A stretch of DNA of 64,000 nucleotides, from NCBI GenBank assembly GCA_964418745.1, contig CAYQMX010000022.1:57641-121640 (forward strand), written 5' to 3'. Below the pieces are notes generated by a model, which saw nothing but the letters and a program-made list of their open reading frames with translations, made no database searches and had not been told where the DNA came from. The stretch comes from Scleromatobacter sp964418745 (GTDB lineage: Bacteria; Pseudomonadota; Gammaproteobacteria; Burkholderiales; Burkholderiaceae_C). Shown one piece after another: positions 40,542 to 49,245 of this stretch (its first letter is position 1; every line of letters starts with the position of its first letter). Made by a program: the position numbers and the translations under genes.

Positions 40542-43055
40542 ATGCGCACGCCCTTCCCGTCCGGTGCCTCGAAGGCCAGCCGCATCGCGCCGCTGGCCGG
40601 CGCGGCGCTGGCGGTCGCGGTCGTCGTCGCGGCGGCCTGCCTGGCCTGGTACCAGTTCGACCTGACGCTGCGCACCGACCAGGCCCAGGCCGACCTGCGG
40701 GTGCACCTGATGGAGCAGAACGCGTCGCGCACGTTCGAGACGGCGTCGATCGCGCTGGCCACGCTGGCCGACGACCTCGCCGTGCCCGCCGGCGACGCCG
40801 AGCGCGCGCGCCTGGACGCGACGCTGGCACAGAGCCTGGTCGGCCTGCCGCTGCTGCGCGGCATCGCCCTGCTCGGGCCGGACGGCCGCGTCCTGGCCAG
40901 CTCCAACGAGACCGAACTCGGCCTGCACGTGGCCCTGGCGCGCCTGGGCGCCGCGCCCGGGGCCGGCGCCGACCTCATCGGCGCGCCGGTCGCCGGCCGC
41001 GGGCTGGCGGCCATCGCGCTGGACCGGCCCTCGCCGCCCAGCCCCGCGGGCCTGGGCTTCATCCCGCTCGTGCGCCGCGTGGGCACCGCCGCCGCCGCGC
41101 CGCTGCTGCTGGTCGGCCTCGTGAACCCGGACGTGCTGGCGACCTACCAGCAGGCCGCGCTCGACGGCGAGGACAGGCGTTCGATGGCGATGCTGGTGTC
41201 GTACGACGGCCGCCTGCTGGCCGCCACCCGCACGACGCCGCTGCCCTTCGGCGCGACGCTGTCGCAGCACCGGGTGCTGCAGGCCGGCTTCGCCGACGTC
41301 GACCACGCCACCTTCATGGCCCCCGGCCTGGGCGGAGAACGCGCGATCGTCTCGTTTCGCGCCGCCCACGGCCTGCCGCTTCTGGTGATCCTGGAGCGTC
41401 CCTACGACGCGGTCGTGGCCGCCTGGTGGGCCACCATCCGCTGGGTCTTCCTGTTCACCGCGGTCGGCCTGGCCATCATCGCCGTGATGACGCGCCTGGC
41501 CTGGCGCAGCCTGCATGGCCGCGAGCGCAGCCGCATGATGCTCGACGCCGCGCAGGCCCGCATCGCGCACCGCGAGCGCGAGCTGAGCGTGCTGGTCACC
41601 AGCGTGCAGGAGATCATCTTCCGCACCGACGCGACGGGCTGCATCGGGTTCGTCAACGCACGCTGGCACGCCATCGACCCGCGCGGCCCCGAGGCCGCGC
41701 GCGGCCGCATGCTGCACGACCTGGTGGCGGCGGGCGATGCGGCCAAGGTGCGCGCGCTGTTCGACCCCGCCGCCGCCAGCGGCGTGCGCACCGCGCGCGT
41801 CGCGCTGGGCGAGGACGCGGCCGGCCCGCGCATGTTCGACATCGCGATCGTGCCGCTGCGCGCCGGCGGCACCGTGGTCGCCTTCGCCGGCAGCGCGATC
41901 GACATCACCGAGCGCCAGCGCGCCGAGCAGAAGCTGCAGGAGCAGCTCGCGTTCTCGTCGCTGCTGCTCGAGGCGAGCCCGCTGCCCGTCTCGCTGGCGG
42001 ACACCCAGGGGCGCCTGCTCGCCGTCAACCAGGCCTGGGAGTCGTTCGTGGGCGAATCGCGCGAGCGCGCCCTCGGTCGCCCGTCCTCGGACTATTTCCC
42101 GCCGGCGCCGGCGGACTCGCCGTGCCCGTCGACGCCCGGCGGGCGCAATCGCCACGAGGTCAAGGTGCGCCACGGCGACGCCTCGCTGCGCGACATGGTG
42201 GTCACGCAGGTGGCCGTCGAAGGCGAGCGCGCCGAGGTGGCGGGCACGCTGTCGGTGGCCATCGACGTGAGCGAGTACCGCGAGGCCGAGCGCGCCACGC
42301 GCGAGGCGCGCGACGCCGCGGAGGAAGCCTCGCGGTCCAAGTCCGAGTTCATCGCCAACATCAGCCACGAGATGCGCACGCCGCTGCAGTCCATCATGGG
42401 CTTCTCGGAACTGGGCATGATGCGCGGCGGCGCCACGCCGTCGGTGTGCGCGATGTTCGAGGACATCCATGCCGCCGGCCAGCGCATGCTGTCGGTGGTC
42501 AACGACCTGCTGGACGTCTCCAAGATCGAGAGCACCGTGGGCACCTTCCACCTGGAGCGCGTGGACCTGCGCGGCGTCGTGCGCGCGGTCGCGCGCGAGA
42601 TGGCGCCGCTGCTGGCCGGCCGCCAGCTGACGCTGGAGGTGGCGCTGGCCGACGAGCCGCTGCTGGGCAAGGTCGACCCGACCCGCATCCAGCAGGTGCT
42701 GCGCAACATGCTGGCCAACGCGATCAAGTTCTCGCCGGCGGGCGCCTCGATCGAGCTGAGCGGCGACGCCGAAGACCAGCTCCACTTCGCCGTCCGCGAC
42801 CACGGGCCCGGCATTCCGCCCGCCGAGCTCGAGCGCATCTTCGAGGCCTTCGTGCAGTCGAGCCGCACCAAGGACGGCTCCGGCGGCACCGGGCTGGGCC
42901 TGGCGATCTGCCGCAAGATCGTCGAGGCCCACGACGGCCGCATCGCGGCGCGCCACGCCGACGGCGGCGGCGCGGTTTTCGACGTCTGGCTGCCGCGCGC
43001 CAGCGTCAACGAAACGCGGCCTGCGACGTTGGAAGAGATGTCCCCCGGCGCCTGA
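40542..43055 (+). CDS. Membrane sensor histidine kinase with PAS domains
   Basis: An 837-residue kinase. An N-terminal helix (about 18-38), an extracytoplasmic Cache-like sensor (about 40-285) and a second helix (about 290-315) are followed by two PAS domains (about 345-590). HisKA follows with phospho-His 609 (FIANISHEMRTPLQSIMGF) and an HATPase domain (LANAIKFSPAG, DHGPGIPPAEL, GGTGLGLAICRKI). No receiver is attached. It likely phosphorylates the receiver at 38572 or the receiver-Hpt at 37096. It is the last gene of the four-gene operon, three bases after the binding-protein gene. Confidence 0.92.
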   Translation: MRTPFPSGASKASRIAPLAGAALAVAVVVAAACLAWYQFDLTLRTDQAQADLRVHLMEQNASRTFETASIALATLADDLAVPAGDAERARLDATLAQSLVGLPLLRGIALLGPDGRVLASSNETELGLHVALARLGAAPGAGADLIGAPVAGRGLAAIALDRPSPPSPAGLGFIPLVRRVGTAAAAPLLLVGLVNPDVLATYQQAALDGEDRRSMAMLVSYDGRLLAATRTTPLPFGATLSQHRVLQAGFADVDHATFMAPGLGGERAIVSFRAAHGLPLLVILERPYDAVVAAWWATIRWVFLFTAVGLAIIAVMTRLAWRSLHGRERSRMMLDAAQARIAHRERELSVLVTSVQEIIFRTDATGCIGFVNARWHAIDPRGPEAARGRMLHDLVAAGDAAKVRALFDPAAASGVRTARVALGEDAAGPRMFDIAIVPLRAGGTVVAFAGSAIDITERQRAEQKLQEQLAFSSLLLEASPLPVSLADTQGRLLAVNQAWESFVGESRERALGRPSSDYFPPAPADSPCPSTPGGRNRHEVKVRHGDASLRDMVVTQVAVEGERAEVAGTLSVAIDVSEYREAERATREARDAAEEASRSKSEFIANISHEMRTPLQSIMGFSELGMMRGGATPSVCAMFEDIHAAGQRMLSVVNDLLDVSKIESTVGTFHLERVDLRGVVRAVAREMAPLLAGRQLTLEVALADEPLLGKVDPTRIQQVLRNMLANAIKFSPAGASIELSGDAEDQLHFAVRDHGPGIPPAELERIFEAFVQSSRTKDGSGGTGLGLAICRKIVEAHDGRIAARHADGGGAVFDVWLPRASVNETRPATLEEMSPGA

Positions 43056-43075
43056 GAACGACGCGGCGGGGTCCG

Positions 43076-43089
43076 CTGATCCAGATCAA
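43076..43089 (+). promoter_or_regulatory. FNR-type box before the HiPIP gene
   Basis: CTGATCCAGATCAA (9 of 10). The centre at 43082.5 predicts a start near 43124 with -10-like TAAGCT at 43112-43117. The leader is about 37 bases. Confidence 0.7.
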
Positions 43090-43160
43090 CACGCCCGCCG
43101 TCCGGACCGCCTAAGCTCGCGAGCGCAGGCTACTCCTCACCGATCAAGGAACGTTTCCCC

Positions 43161-43472
43161 ATGACCACCCGTCGCACTTTCATCCAGATCCTTCCGATGG
43201 CCGGCGCGCTCGCGCTGACCGCCCGTGGCGCGCTCGCGGCCGATGCCGCCGCCCTCGACCCGAAGGATCCGCAGGCCGCCGCGCTCGGCTACGTGGCCGA
43301 CGCCACCAAGGCCGACAAGGCCAAGTTCCCGAAGTACGCCGCAGGCCAGAACTGCGCCAGCTGCCAGCTGTTCCAGGGCAAGGCGGGCGACGCCGCCGGC
43401 CCGTGCCCGATCTTCGCCGGCAAGAAGGTCTCGGCCAAGGGCTGGTGCAGCGCCTACGCGAAGAAGGCCTGA
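43161..43472 (+). CDS. High-potential iron-sulfur protein (HiPIP)
   Basis: A 103-residue periplasmic electron carrier. A twin-arginine signal (TTRRTFIQILPMAGALAL) precedes a mature domain with four cluster Cys in CASC, GPCPIF and GWCSAY, the HiPIP arrangement for a 4Fe-4S cluster. HiPIPs carry electrons from bc1 to terminal reductases or photosynthetic centres. Here the neighbouring cbb3 oxidase may be the acceptor (inference). GGAACG precedes the ATG. A single gene with FNR promoter and a strong terminator. Confidence 0.95.
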   Translation: MTTRRTFIQILPMAGALALTARGALAADAAALDPKDPQAAALGYVADATKADKAKFPKYAAGQNCASCQLFQGKAGDAAGPCPIFAGKKVSAKGWCSAYAKKA

Positions 43473-43522
43473 GCCCCTGCTCGGCGACGGCGCGGGCGAC
43501 CGCGGCCCGTCGCCATCCCCTG

Positions 43523-43549
43523 CGCGCGCCGTGACCCGGCGCGCGTTTT
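43523..43549 (+). terminator. Rho-independent terminator after HiPIP
   Basis: CGCGCGCCG-TGACC-CGGCGCGCG followed by TTTT: a 9-bp GC stem, 5-base loop and short T-run. It is the clearest intrinsic terminator in the window. Confidence 0.8.
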
Positions 43550-43572
43550 CGTTGGCGAGGCCGCAGTGCCTC

Positions 43573-45282
43573 TCAAGCCTTGGCCGGCAGCGACAGCGTG
43601 AAGCACGCGCCCTGGCCCGGCTCCGAGACGACCTCCAGGCTGCCGCCCATCAGGACGGCCAGCGACCGCGACAGCGCCAGCCCCAGGCCGGTGCCGCCGT
43701 GCTCGTAGCTGACGCGGGCATCGCCCTGGCGGAACTTCTGGAAGATGATCTCGTGCTTGTCGGACGGGATGCCCGGCCCCGTATCGCGCACATCGAACCG
43801 CAGCCAGCCGCCGCGCAGCTCCACCGTCATGCGCACGCCGCCGGCGGCCGTGAACTTCACCGCGTTGGACAGCAGGTTGTTGAGGATCTGCTTGAGCCGC
43901 AGCGAGTCGCACACGAACTGGGGCGGCACGTCGTCGGCCACCGCCACGTCCAGGGCCAGGCCCTTGTCGGCGGCGTTGAGCGCGTAGAAGTCGGTCGAAC
44001 CCGAGACGATCTCGCGGATGTCGTGCGGCTCCTGCACCAGGCGCATCTCGCCGGCCTCCACCTTGGAGATGTCCAGGATCTCTGTCAGCAGCTGGTTGAG
44101 GTACTCCGCGGCCTTGCGGATGAGCCCGGCCTGCTCGCGGAACAGCGGGTGCTCCAGCCGGTGCTCCATCAGCTCGGCGAAGCCACGGATGCTGGTCAGC
44201 GGCGTGCGCAGCTCGTGCGACATCGCGGTCAGGAAGGCGCTCTTGGCGTCGTTGGCGGCGTTCGCCTGCGCCTCGCTCAGGCGCAGGGCCTCGTTCGTGC
44301 GCTCGAGGCGGCGCAGTCCGGCGACGAAGCCGATCGAGGCCGCGAGCAGCGCGGCGTCCAGCAGCAGCATCAGGCTCACCATGGTGTTGCGGGTCGCGCG
44401 CCAGCCCGCCAGCGCGGTGTCGACGCTGGTGCTGACCACGATGAACAACGGGTAGCCCGAGATGCGGTGCATGGAGAAGGTGCGGCGGCGCCCGTCGATG
44501 CTGCTGTCGGAGATGTAGGACGAGCGGGCCTCGCCCTGGTGCTGGGCGAAGCCGCCGCTGGCGGCGAGCTCGCTGCCCATCGCCGAGGCGGCGCCGTCGA
44601 CGACCCGGGCCCGCACGGTGCGGTCGGCGCCGACGAGCGCCACGCTGCCCGCGTCGCCGAGCGCGACGGTCTTGTAGACCGCGTCGAAATACGAGGGATC
44701 GAGCGAGGCGACGATGACGCCCAGCGTCCGGCCGTCGGCGCCGGCGACCTTGCGCGACATCTGGATCGTCCACTTCTTCGACACCTTGCCCAGCACCGGC
44801 TTGCCGATGAACAGGCCGTCGGGGCCGAGCCGGCCGGCATCGGCCGCGGCCGGCGCGGGCTGCAGGTGGATGCGCACGTGTTCGCGCGAGGACAGGTCGA
44901 CGTGGCCGTTCTTCTCGCCGCCCGGGTCCAGGTTGCTGGTGACGAAATGACCGGTCGCGTCGATGAACGACAGCTGCGTCAGGATCTCCGGCACCAGGCC
45001 CGTCTCGTTGGCGAAGCGCACCAGGTCCGGCGGGGTCGGCGCGCCGACGACCGCGTCGCGGGCGCGGATCGTGGCCTGGTCCACCGCGGCGATGACGCGC
45101 AGCGTCTGTTCCTCGAGGACGCTGGCGAGGTTGGCATCCTGGCGCGTCTCGGCATCCAGCGCGTCCTGCCGCTTCTCGCGCAGGATGACGCCGACGGCCA
45201 CCCAGCTGAACACGATCATCGCCAGCGCGAACAGCGCGACGAACCAGCGCAGCCGGCGGCTGGTGCCCGCGGCGGCGTTCAT
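43573..45282 (-). CDS. Membrane sensor histidine kinase with dCache domain
   Basis: A 569-residue kinase. It has helices at about 12-34 and 302-323 flanking an extracytoplasmic double-Cache sensor of about 265 residues (TGHFVTSNLDPG, LGVIVASLDPSYF). HisKA follows with phospho-His 356 (FLTAMSHELRTPL), then HATPase (LLSNAVKFTAAG, DTGPGIP, GGTGLGLALSRSL). It is probably cotranscribed with the chemoreceptor upstream (103-bp gap containing a coupled 28-codon ORF). The likely partner is the divergent response regulator at 47547. Confidence 0.92.
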   Translation of the reverse strand: MNAAAGTSRRLRWFVALFALAMIVFSWVAVGVILREKRQDALDAETRQDANLASVLEEQTLRVIAAVDQATIRARDAVVGAPTPPDLVRFANETGLVPEILTQLSFIDATGHFVTSNLDPGGEKNGHVDLSSREHVRIHLQPAPAAADAGRLGPDGLFIGKPVLGKVSKKWTIQMSRKVAGADGRTLGVIVASLDPSYFDAVYKTVALGDAGSVALVGADRTVRARVVDGAASAMGSELAASGGFAQHQGEARSSYISDSSIDGRRRTFSMHRISGYPLFIVVSTSVDTALAGWRATRNTMVSLMLLLDAALLAASIGFVAGLRRLERTNEALRLSEAQANAANDAKSAFLTAMSHELRTPLTSIRGFAELMEHRLEHPLFREQAGLIRKAAEYLNQLLTEILDISKVEAGEMRLVQEPHDIREIVSGSTDFYALNAADKGLALDVAVADDVPPQFVCDSLRLKQILNNLLSNAVKFTAAGGVRMTVELRGGWLRFDVRDTGPGIPSDKHEIIFQKFRQGDARVSYEHGGTGLGLALSRSLAVLMGGSLEVVSEPGQGACFTLSLPAKA

Positions 45283-45365
45283 CGGAGCGCGCGGACCGGG
45301 CGCGGCCCGGATCGGTTCGCCCCGGAGGCCGCCGGGAAGTCGGGCGTCGGTGCGACGTCGTGCAT
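45279..45365 (-). CDS. Possible 28-residue upstream ORF coupled to the kinase
   Basis: An ATG with AGGA six bases upstream opens a 28-codon frame (MHDVAPTPDFPAASG...) whose TGA overlaps the kinase ATG as ATGA. No homology is recognised; the peptide is Pro/Ala/Arg-rich. It may exist only to couple translation of the kinase to the upstream message, or be chance. Confidence 0.3.
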   Translation of the reverse strand: MHDVAPTPDFPAASGANRSGPRPVRALR

Positions 45366-45385
45366 GGGCGTTCCTGCGGGGGTGG

Positions 45386-47362
45386 TCAGGCCGCGGACGC
45401 GCCTTCGGGCAGCCGGAAGCGCGCGACGCGATCGGCCAGCGCGGTGGCCTGGTCGTGCAGGCCGACCGCCGCGGCGGCGGTCTGCTCGACGAGCGCCGCG
45501 TTCTGCTGCGTCTGCTGGTCGAGCGACTGGATCGAGCCGCCGACCTGGCGCACGCCCGCGCTCTGCTCGGTCGTGCTGGTGAAGATCTCGCCCATCAGGG
45601 CCTTCATGCGCTCGGCCTTGGACACCAGCTCGCCCATCTGCTGGCCGGCGGCGGCGACGATTCTGGTGCCGGCCTCGACGCGCTCGGCACTGTCGTTGAT
45701 CAGGGTCTTGATCTCGCGCGCCGAGCTGCCCGAACGCAGCGCCAGCGCGCGCACCTCGCTGGCCACGACGGCGAAGCCGCGGCCCTGGTCGCCGGCACGG
45801 GCCGCTTCCACCGCGGCGTTGAGCGCCAGGATGTTGGTCTGGAAGGCGATGCCGTCGATCACGCCGATGATCTCGGAGATGCGCGCCGACGACGACTGCA
45901 CGTCGTGCATGGTGGCGATGACCTGGCCGACGGTGCGGCCGCCCTGTTCGGCGACGGTCGCGTTCTCGCTGGCGAGCTGGGAGCAGGTGCGCGTGGTGTC
46001 GGCGGCCTGCATCACCGTGGTCGAGATCTGCTCCATCGCCGAGGCCGATTCCTCCAGGTTGGCGGCGGCCTGCTCGCTGCGCCGGCTCAGGTCGCTCGAG
46101 GCGCTGGCGATCTCGTTGCTGGCGTTGACCAGGCCGTCGGAGGCGTGGCGCACCTCGGAGACGATGCCGCGCAGCGAGTGTTGCATCCGCGCGAGGGTGT
46201 TCATCAGCGCGGCCGCCTCGTCCGAGCCCCAGGGGCGCGGCGTGGTCGTCAGGTCGCCGTCGGTCATGGCCTTGAGGTGGCGTTCCACTTCGGCCAGGCC
46301 GCCGCGCATCACCAGGAAGAAGCAGCGGAACAGGTAGAGCACCAGCAGCAGCGACGCGGTGGTGATGGCCAGCGTGATGTCGCGCATGCGCACGGCGCCC
46401 TGCTCGCGCGCGGCGAGCAGTTCCTCGAGCTTGAGCGTACCGGCACGCGCCAGGGCCTGCAGCGCATCGACCGCCGCCTGGCCGGGGGCGTTGAGCGCCT
46501 GCACGTCGGCGGCGAAGGTGTCGCCGAACCAGCTGTGCGCGCTCGCCTCGCCGAAGGCCTTCGTCGCCGCCAGCGCGCCGGCCAGCGGCAGGTCCCGGGC
46601 GACGCCGGGCATCGCGGCCTCCGCACGGGCGATCGCATCCTTGGCCGCGTCGGTGGCCTGCTGGCCGTCGTGCCAGACATCGTGCAGTTGCAGCAGGCCG
46701 TTGGGCTTGCCGCCGTCGGCACCCACGACCCCGGCCAGGCCGCGGCTGCGCGACACGCCTTCGATCGCGTCCGCGGCCTGCGAGGTGGCCGCCAGCATCA
46801 GGTAGTAGGTCGTCTGCTCGGGGTCCAGCGACAGTTGCGAGGCGTCGAGCACGTCGTTGTGCAGGCTGCGCACCGCGTCGACGTAGGCCTGCAGCGGTTC
46901 GGCCAGGGCGGCCCCGGTGGCGCTCGCCGACGCGGCGACCAGCGCATCGTGCAGCTTCGCGACGGCGTCGAGCGACGCCTTCACGTCGACGGCCGCCGGC
47001 CGGGCGGCGACGATGGCGGCGGCCGGCGCCAGCGCGCCGTCGATGTCGGCCATGTCGGGTCGAGGGGCCATGCCCGACAGCACCAGGCGGCGCTGGCGCT
47101 GCGCGGCGATGAGCCAGGGGTCGACCTTGGCGAGGATCTGCAACCCGGCACGCTCCTGGCGCGTCGCGTCGAGCGTGGACTGCACGTTCTGCAGGTAGGC
47201 CGCCAGCAGCAGGCCCAGGGGCACCAGGAAGCCCACCGAGACCAGCAGCGCCTTGGTCGGGAACGCGATGCGGCGGAACAGGCGTACACCCGGCGCCCAG
47301 GGGCCGTGGAAACTGAAGAACCCACCCGTTGCCGGGCGCTCGGTCCCGCGCGCTGCGCTCAT
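45386..47362 (-). CDS. Methyl-accepting chemotaxis protein
   Basis: A 658-residue chemoreceptor. TM1 (about 36-58), a periplasmic helical domain of about 270 residues, and TM2 (about 335-358) precede a HAMP (EVERHLKAMTDGDL) and a signalling domain with the conserved hairpin IDGIAFQTNILALNAAVEAARAG. Methylation-helix Gln/Glu/Ala patterns flank it. There is no C-terminal CheR-binding pentapeptide. ATG 47362 is chosen because AGGAG lies six bases upstream; ATGs at 47428 and 47440 lack one. The ligand domain is not identifiable by eye. Its place next to fnr and an FNR box suggests aerotaxis-like use (inference). Confidence 0.92.
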   Translation of the reverse strand: MSAARGTERPATGGFFSFHGPWAPGVRLFRRIAFPTKALLVSVGFLVPLGLLLAAYLQNVQSTLDATRQERAGLQILAKVDPWLIAAQRQRRLVLSGMAPRPDMADIDGALAPAAAIVAARPAAVDVKASLDAVAKLHDALVAASASATGAALAEPLQAYVDAVRSLHNDVLDASQLSLDPEQTTYYLMLAATSQAADAIEGVSRSRGLAGVVGADGGKPNGLLQLHDVWHDGQQATDAAKDAIARAEAAMPGVARDLPLAGALAATKAFGEASAHSWFGDTFAADVQALNAPGQAAVDALQALARAGTLKLEELLAAREQGAVRMRDITLAITTASLLLVLYLFRCFFLVMRGGLAEVERHLKAMTDGDLTTTPRPWGSDEAAALMNTLARMQHSLRGIVSEVRHASDGLVNASNEIASASSDLSRRSEQAAANLEESASAMEQISTTVMQAADTTRTCSQLASENATVAEQGGRTVGQVIATMHDVQSSSARISEIIGVIDGIAFQTNILALNAAVEAARAGDQGRGFAVVASEVRALALRSGSSAREIKTLINDSAERVEAGTRIVAAAGQQMGELVSKAERMKALMGEIFTSTTEQSAGVRQVGGSIQSLDQQTQQNAALVEQTAAAAVGLHDQATALADRVARFRLPEGASAA

Positions 47363-47514
47363 GCATGTCTCCTTCGAGAGTCTGTTGGATCGGACGCACT
47401 CGTCCACGCTTTCGGCTGAAGCGATCATCCGCTCGCTCATTTGTTCTTCATCGACCGTGAAGCTGGCGAATTCCAGCCATTTCAGGCCACCGAAGCCTCC
47501 GGCGTGTGATCAAA

Positions 47515-47528
47515 TTGATCCAGATCAA
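47515..47528. promoter_or_regulatory. Perfect FNR box close to a response regulator ATG
   Basis: TTGATCCAGATCAA matches all ten fixed positions. Its centre is only 25 bp before the ATG at 47547, too close for class II activation of that gene (the start would lie inside the coding region). It may repress the response regulator or activate the leftward chemoreceptor. Confidence 0.7.
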
Positions 47529-47546
47529 ATCGGCACCGACTCCGCC

Positions 47547-48239
47547 ATGTTCCCCAGAACGCTTGCCCTCATCGACGACGACGCCGAATACACGGAGTTC
47601 CTCTCGCAGTACCTGCGCGAGCGCGGGGTCGCGGTGGACGTGTTCGGCGACAGCAACCGCTTCCTCGCCCACACCGCCCCCTACGCGTACGAGTTCTACG
47701 TGGTCGACCTGTCGCTGCCCGGCATCGACGGCATCGACCTCATCAAGGTGCTGCGCCTGCGCAGCCAGGCCGGCGTGCTGGTGGTCTCGGGCCGGCTGGC
47801 GCCGGACGTGTTCGCGCACGTGGTCGAGGCCGGTGCCGACATGTACCTGACCAAGCCGGTGCAGTTCGAGCAGGTCGCGCTGGCGATCAAGGCCGTGCAG
47901 CGCCGCGCCGCCACGGGCGCGCCGCAGGCCAGCCCGTGGCAGTTCGATCGCCGGGCCCGCCAGCTGATCGCCCCCGACGGCTCGGTGATCGACCTGAGCG
48001 AGTCCGACCAGGTGGTGATGGAGTGCTTCGTCGACGCCGAGGGGGCCGACGTCACCCGCGACGCCTTGCGCCAGCGGCTCGGCCAGGGCGGCGACGGCGA
48101 GGCCGAGGCCAGCGACAGCCTGAACGCGACCATCTACCGGCTGCGCCGCCGCATCGAGCGGGCCACGCCGCTGGTGGTGCCGCTGCAGTCGAAGTCGCGC
48201 GTGGGCTACGTGTTCCGGGCGCCCCTGCGCGCCGTCTGA
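47547..48239 (+). CDS. OmpR-family response regulator
   Basis: A 230-residue regulator. The receiver (1-120) has acidic DDD at 10-12, phospho-acceptor Asp 54 (YVVDLSLPGIDGIDL) and Lys about 106 (YLTKPVQ). The C-terminal winged helix (about 133-228) ends in SKSRVGYVFRAPLRAV, as in OmpR/PhoB DNA-binding domains. It is divergent from the chemoreceptor/kinase pair, its likely partners. There is no Shine-Dalgarno before the ATG, and an FNR box lies 19 to 32 bases upstream. Confidence 0.9.
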   Translation: MFPRTLALIDDDAEYTEFLSQYLRERGVAVDVFGDSNRFLAHTAPYAYEFYVVDLSLPGIDGIDLIKVLRLRSQAGVLVVSGRLAPDVFAHVVEAGADMYLTKPVQFEQVALAIKAVQRRAATGAPQASPWQFDRRARQLIAPDGSVIDLSESDQVVMECFVDAEGADVTRDALRQRLGQGGDGEAEASDSLNATIYRLRRRIERATPLVVPLQSKSRVGYVFRAPLRAV

Positions 48240-48370
48240 GCAACGGAGCGCCCGGCGGGGGCGCGCGGCGGGGGCGCGCGGCGTCCGGGTGCCGCAGGCG
48301 GGTACTGGCTCGCCCGGTACGGCCGCGGGCGGCTCACCGCGAACGATTCCGCGTAAGCGAGGCCTGCGCC

Positions 48371-48384
48371 TTGATCTGGCGCAA
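48371..48384 (+). promoter_or_regulatory. FNR-type box before fnr (autoregulation)
   Basis: TTGATCTGGCGCAA. The centre at 48377.5 predicts a start at 48419 with a good -10, AACAAT, at 48407-48412, two bases before the fnr ATG. Confidence 0.7.
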
Positions 48385-48420
48385 CCCCTGTTCGCATGGC
48401 CCGTCGAACAATCACCCCCC

Positions 48421-49182
48421 ATGACTCCCGTCAATGCCATCGCCCCCGAGCTCGAACGCTGCCGAGCGGACCCGACCCAACGGGCCTCCGCCTGCTCCAA
48501 CTGCAACCTGCGCGAGCTGTGCCTGCCCGTCGGGCTCTCGGCTGCCGATCTCGACCGCCTCGATGAGCTCGTGACCACGCGCCGCAAGGTGCGCCGCGGC
48601 GAGACCCTGTTCCGGCGCGGCGAGGATTTCGCGTCGATCTACGCCGTGCGCAGCGGCTTCTTCAAGACCACCGTGTCGAGCGAGGACGGCCGCGACCAGG
48701 TCACCGGCTTCCAGATGACCGGCGAGTTGCTCGGCCTGGACGGCATCGGCGACGCCTCCCACAGCTGCGACGCGGTCGCGCTGGAAGACTCCCAGGTCTG
48801 CGTGATCCCGTTCGTCAAGCTCGAGGAGCTGGCCCAGGAATTCCCCGGCCTGCAGCGCGAGTTCCACCGCGTGATGAGCCGCGAGATCGTGCGCGACCAC
48901 GGCGTGATGCTGCTGCTCAGCAGCATGACTGCCGAGGAGCGGGTCGCCGCCTTCCTGCTCAACCTCGCCCGCCGGCTCGAGGCCCGCGGGTTCTCGCCGT
49001 CGTCGTTCGTGCTGCGCATGACGCGCGCCGAGATCGGCGCCTACCTCGGGCTCAAGCTCGAGACGGTCAGCCGCAGTTTCTCGAAGTTCCACGAGGACGG
49101 CATCCTCGACGTGCACCAGCGCGAGGTGCGCATCGTCGACCCGGCCGCGCTGCGTCGCATGGTCTCGGCCGATGCGGGCTGA
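48421..49182 (+). CDS. fnr: FNR-type oxygen-sensing transcription regulator
   Basis: A 253-residue Crp/FNR regulator. Four cluster ligands match FNR: Cys 25, 28 and 34 in ACSNCNLRELC (C-x2-C-x5-C) and Cys 116 in SHSCDAVA. A cyclic-nucleotide-like beta-roll spans about 45-155. A long dimer helix follows, then the recognition helix LETVSRSFSKF with the Glu-x2-Ser-Arg that reads TTGAT half-sites. The 4Fe-4S cluster should break with oxygen. It probably binds the many boxes in this window. No ribosome binding site precedes the ATG, and the predicted transcript starts at 48419. Confidence 0.96.
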   Translation: MTPVNAIAPELERCRADPTQRASACSNCNLRELCLPVGLSAADLDRLDELVTTRRKVRRGETLFRRGEDFASIYAVRSGFFKTTVSSEDGRDQVTGFQMTGELLGLDGIGDASHSCDAVALEDSQVCVIPFVKLEELAQEFPGLQREFHRVMSREIVRDHGVMLLLSSMTAEERVAAFLLNLARRLEARGFSPSSFVLRMTRAEIGAYLGLKLETVSRSFSKFHEDGILDVHQREVRIVDPAALRRMVSADAG

Positions 49183-49245
49183 GCCCGGCCGCAGCCACCG
49201 CACCGCCACCCTCCCCCACACCGTTCCCGCAGGCAAGAACCGGCC

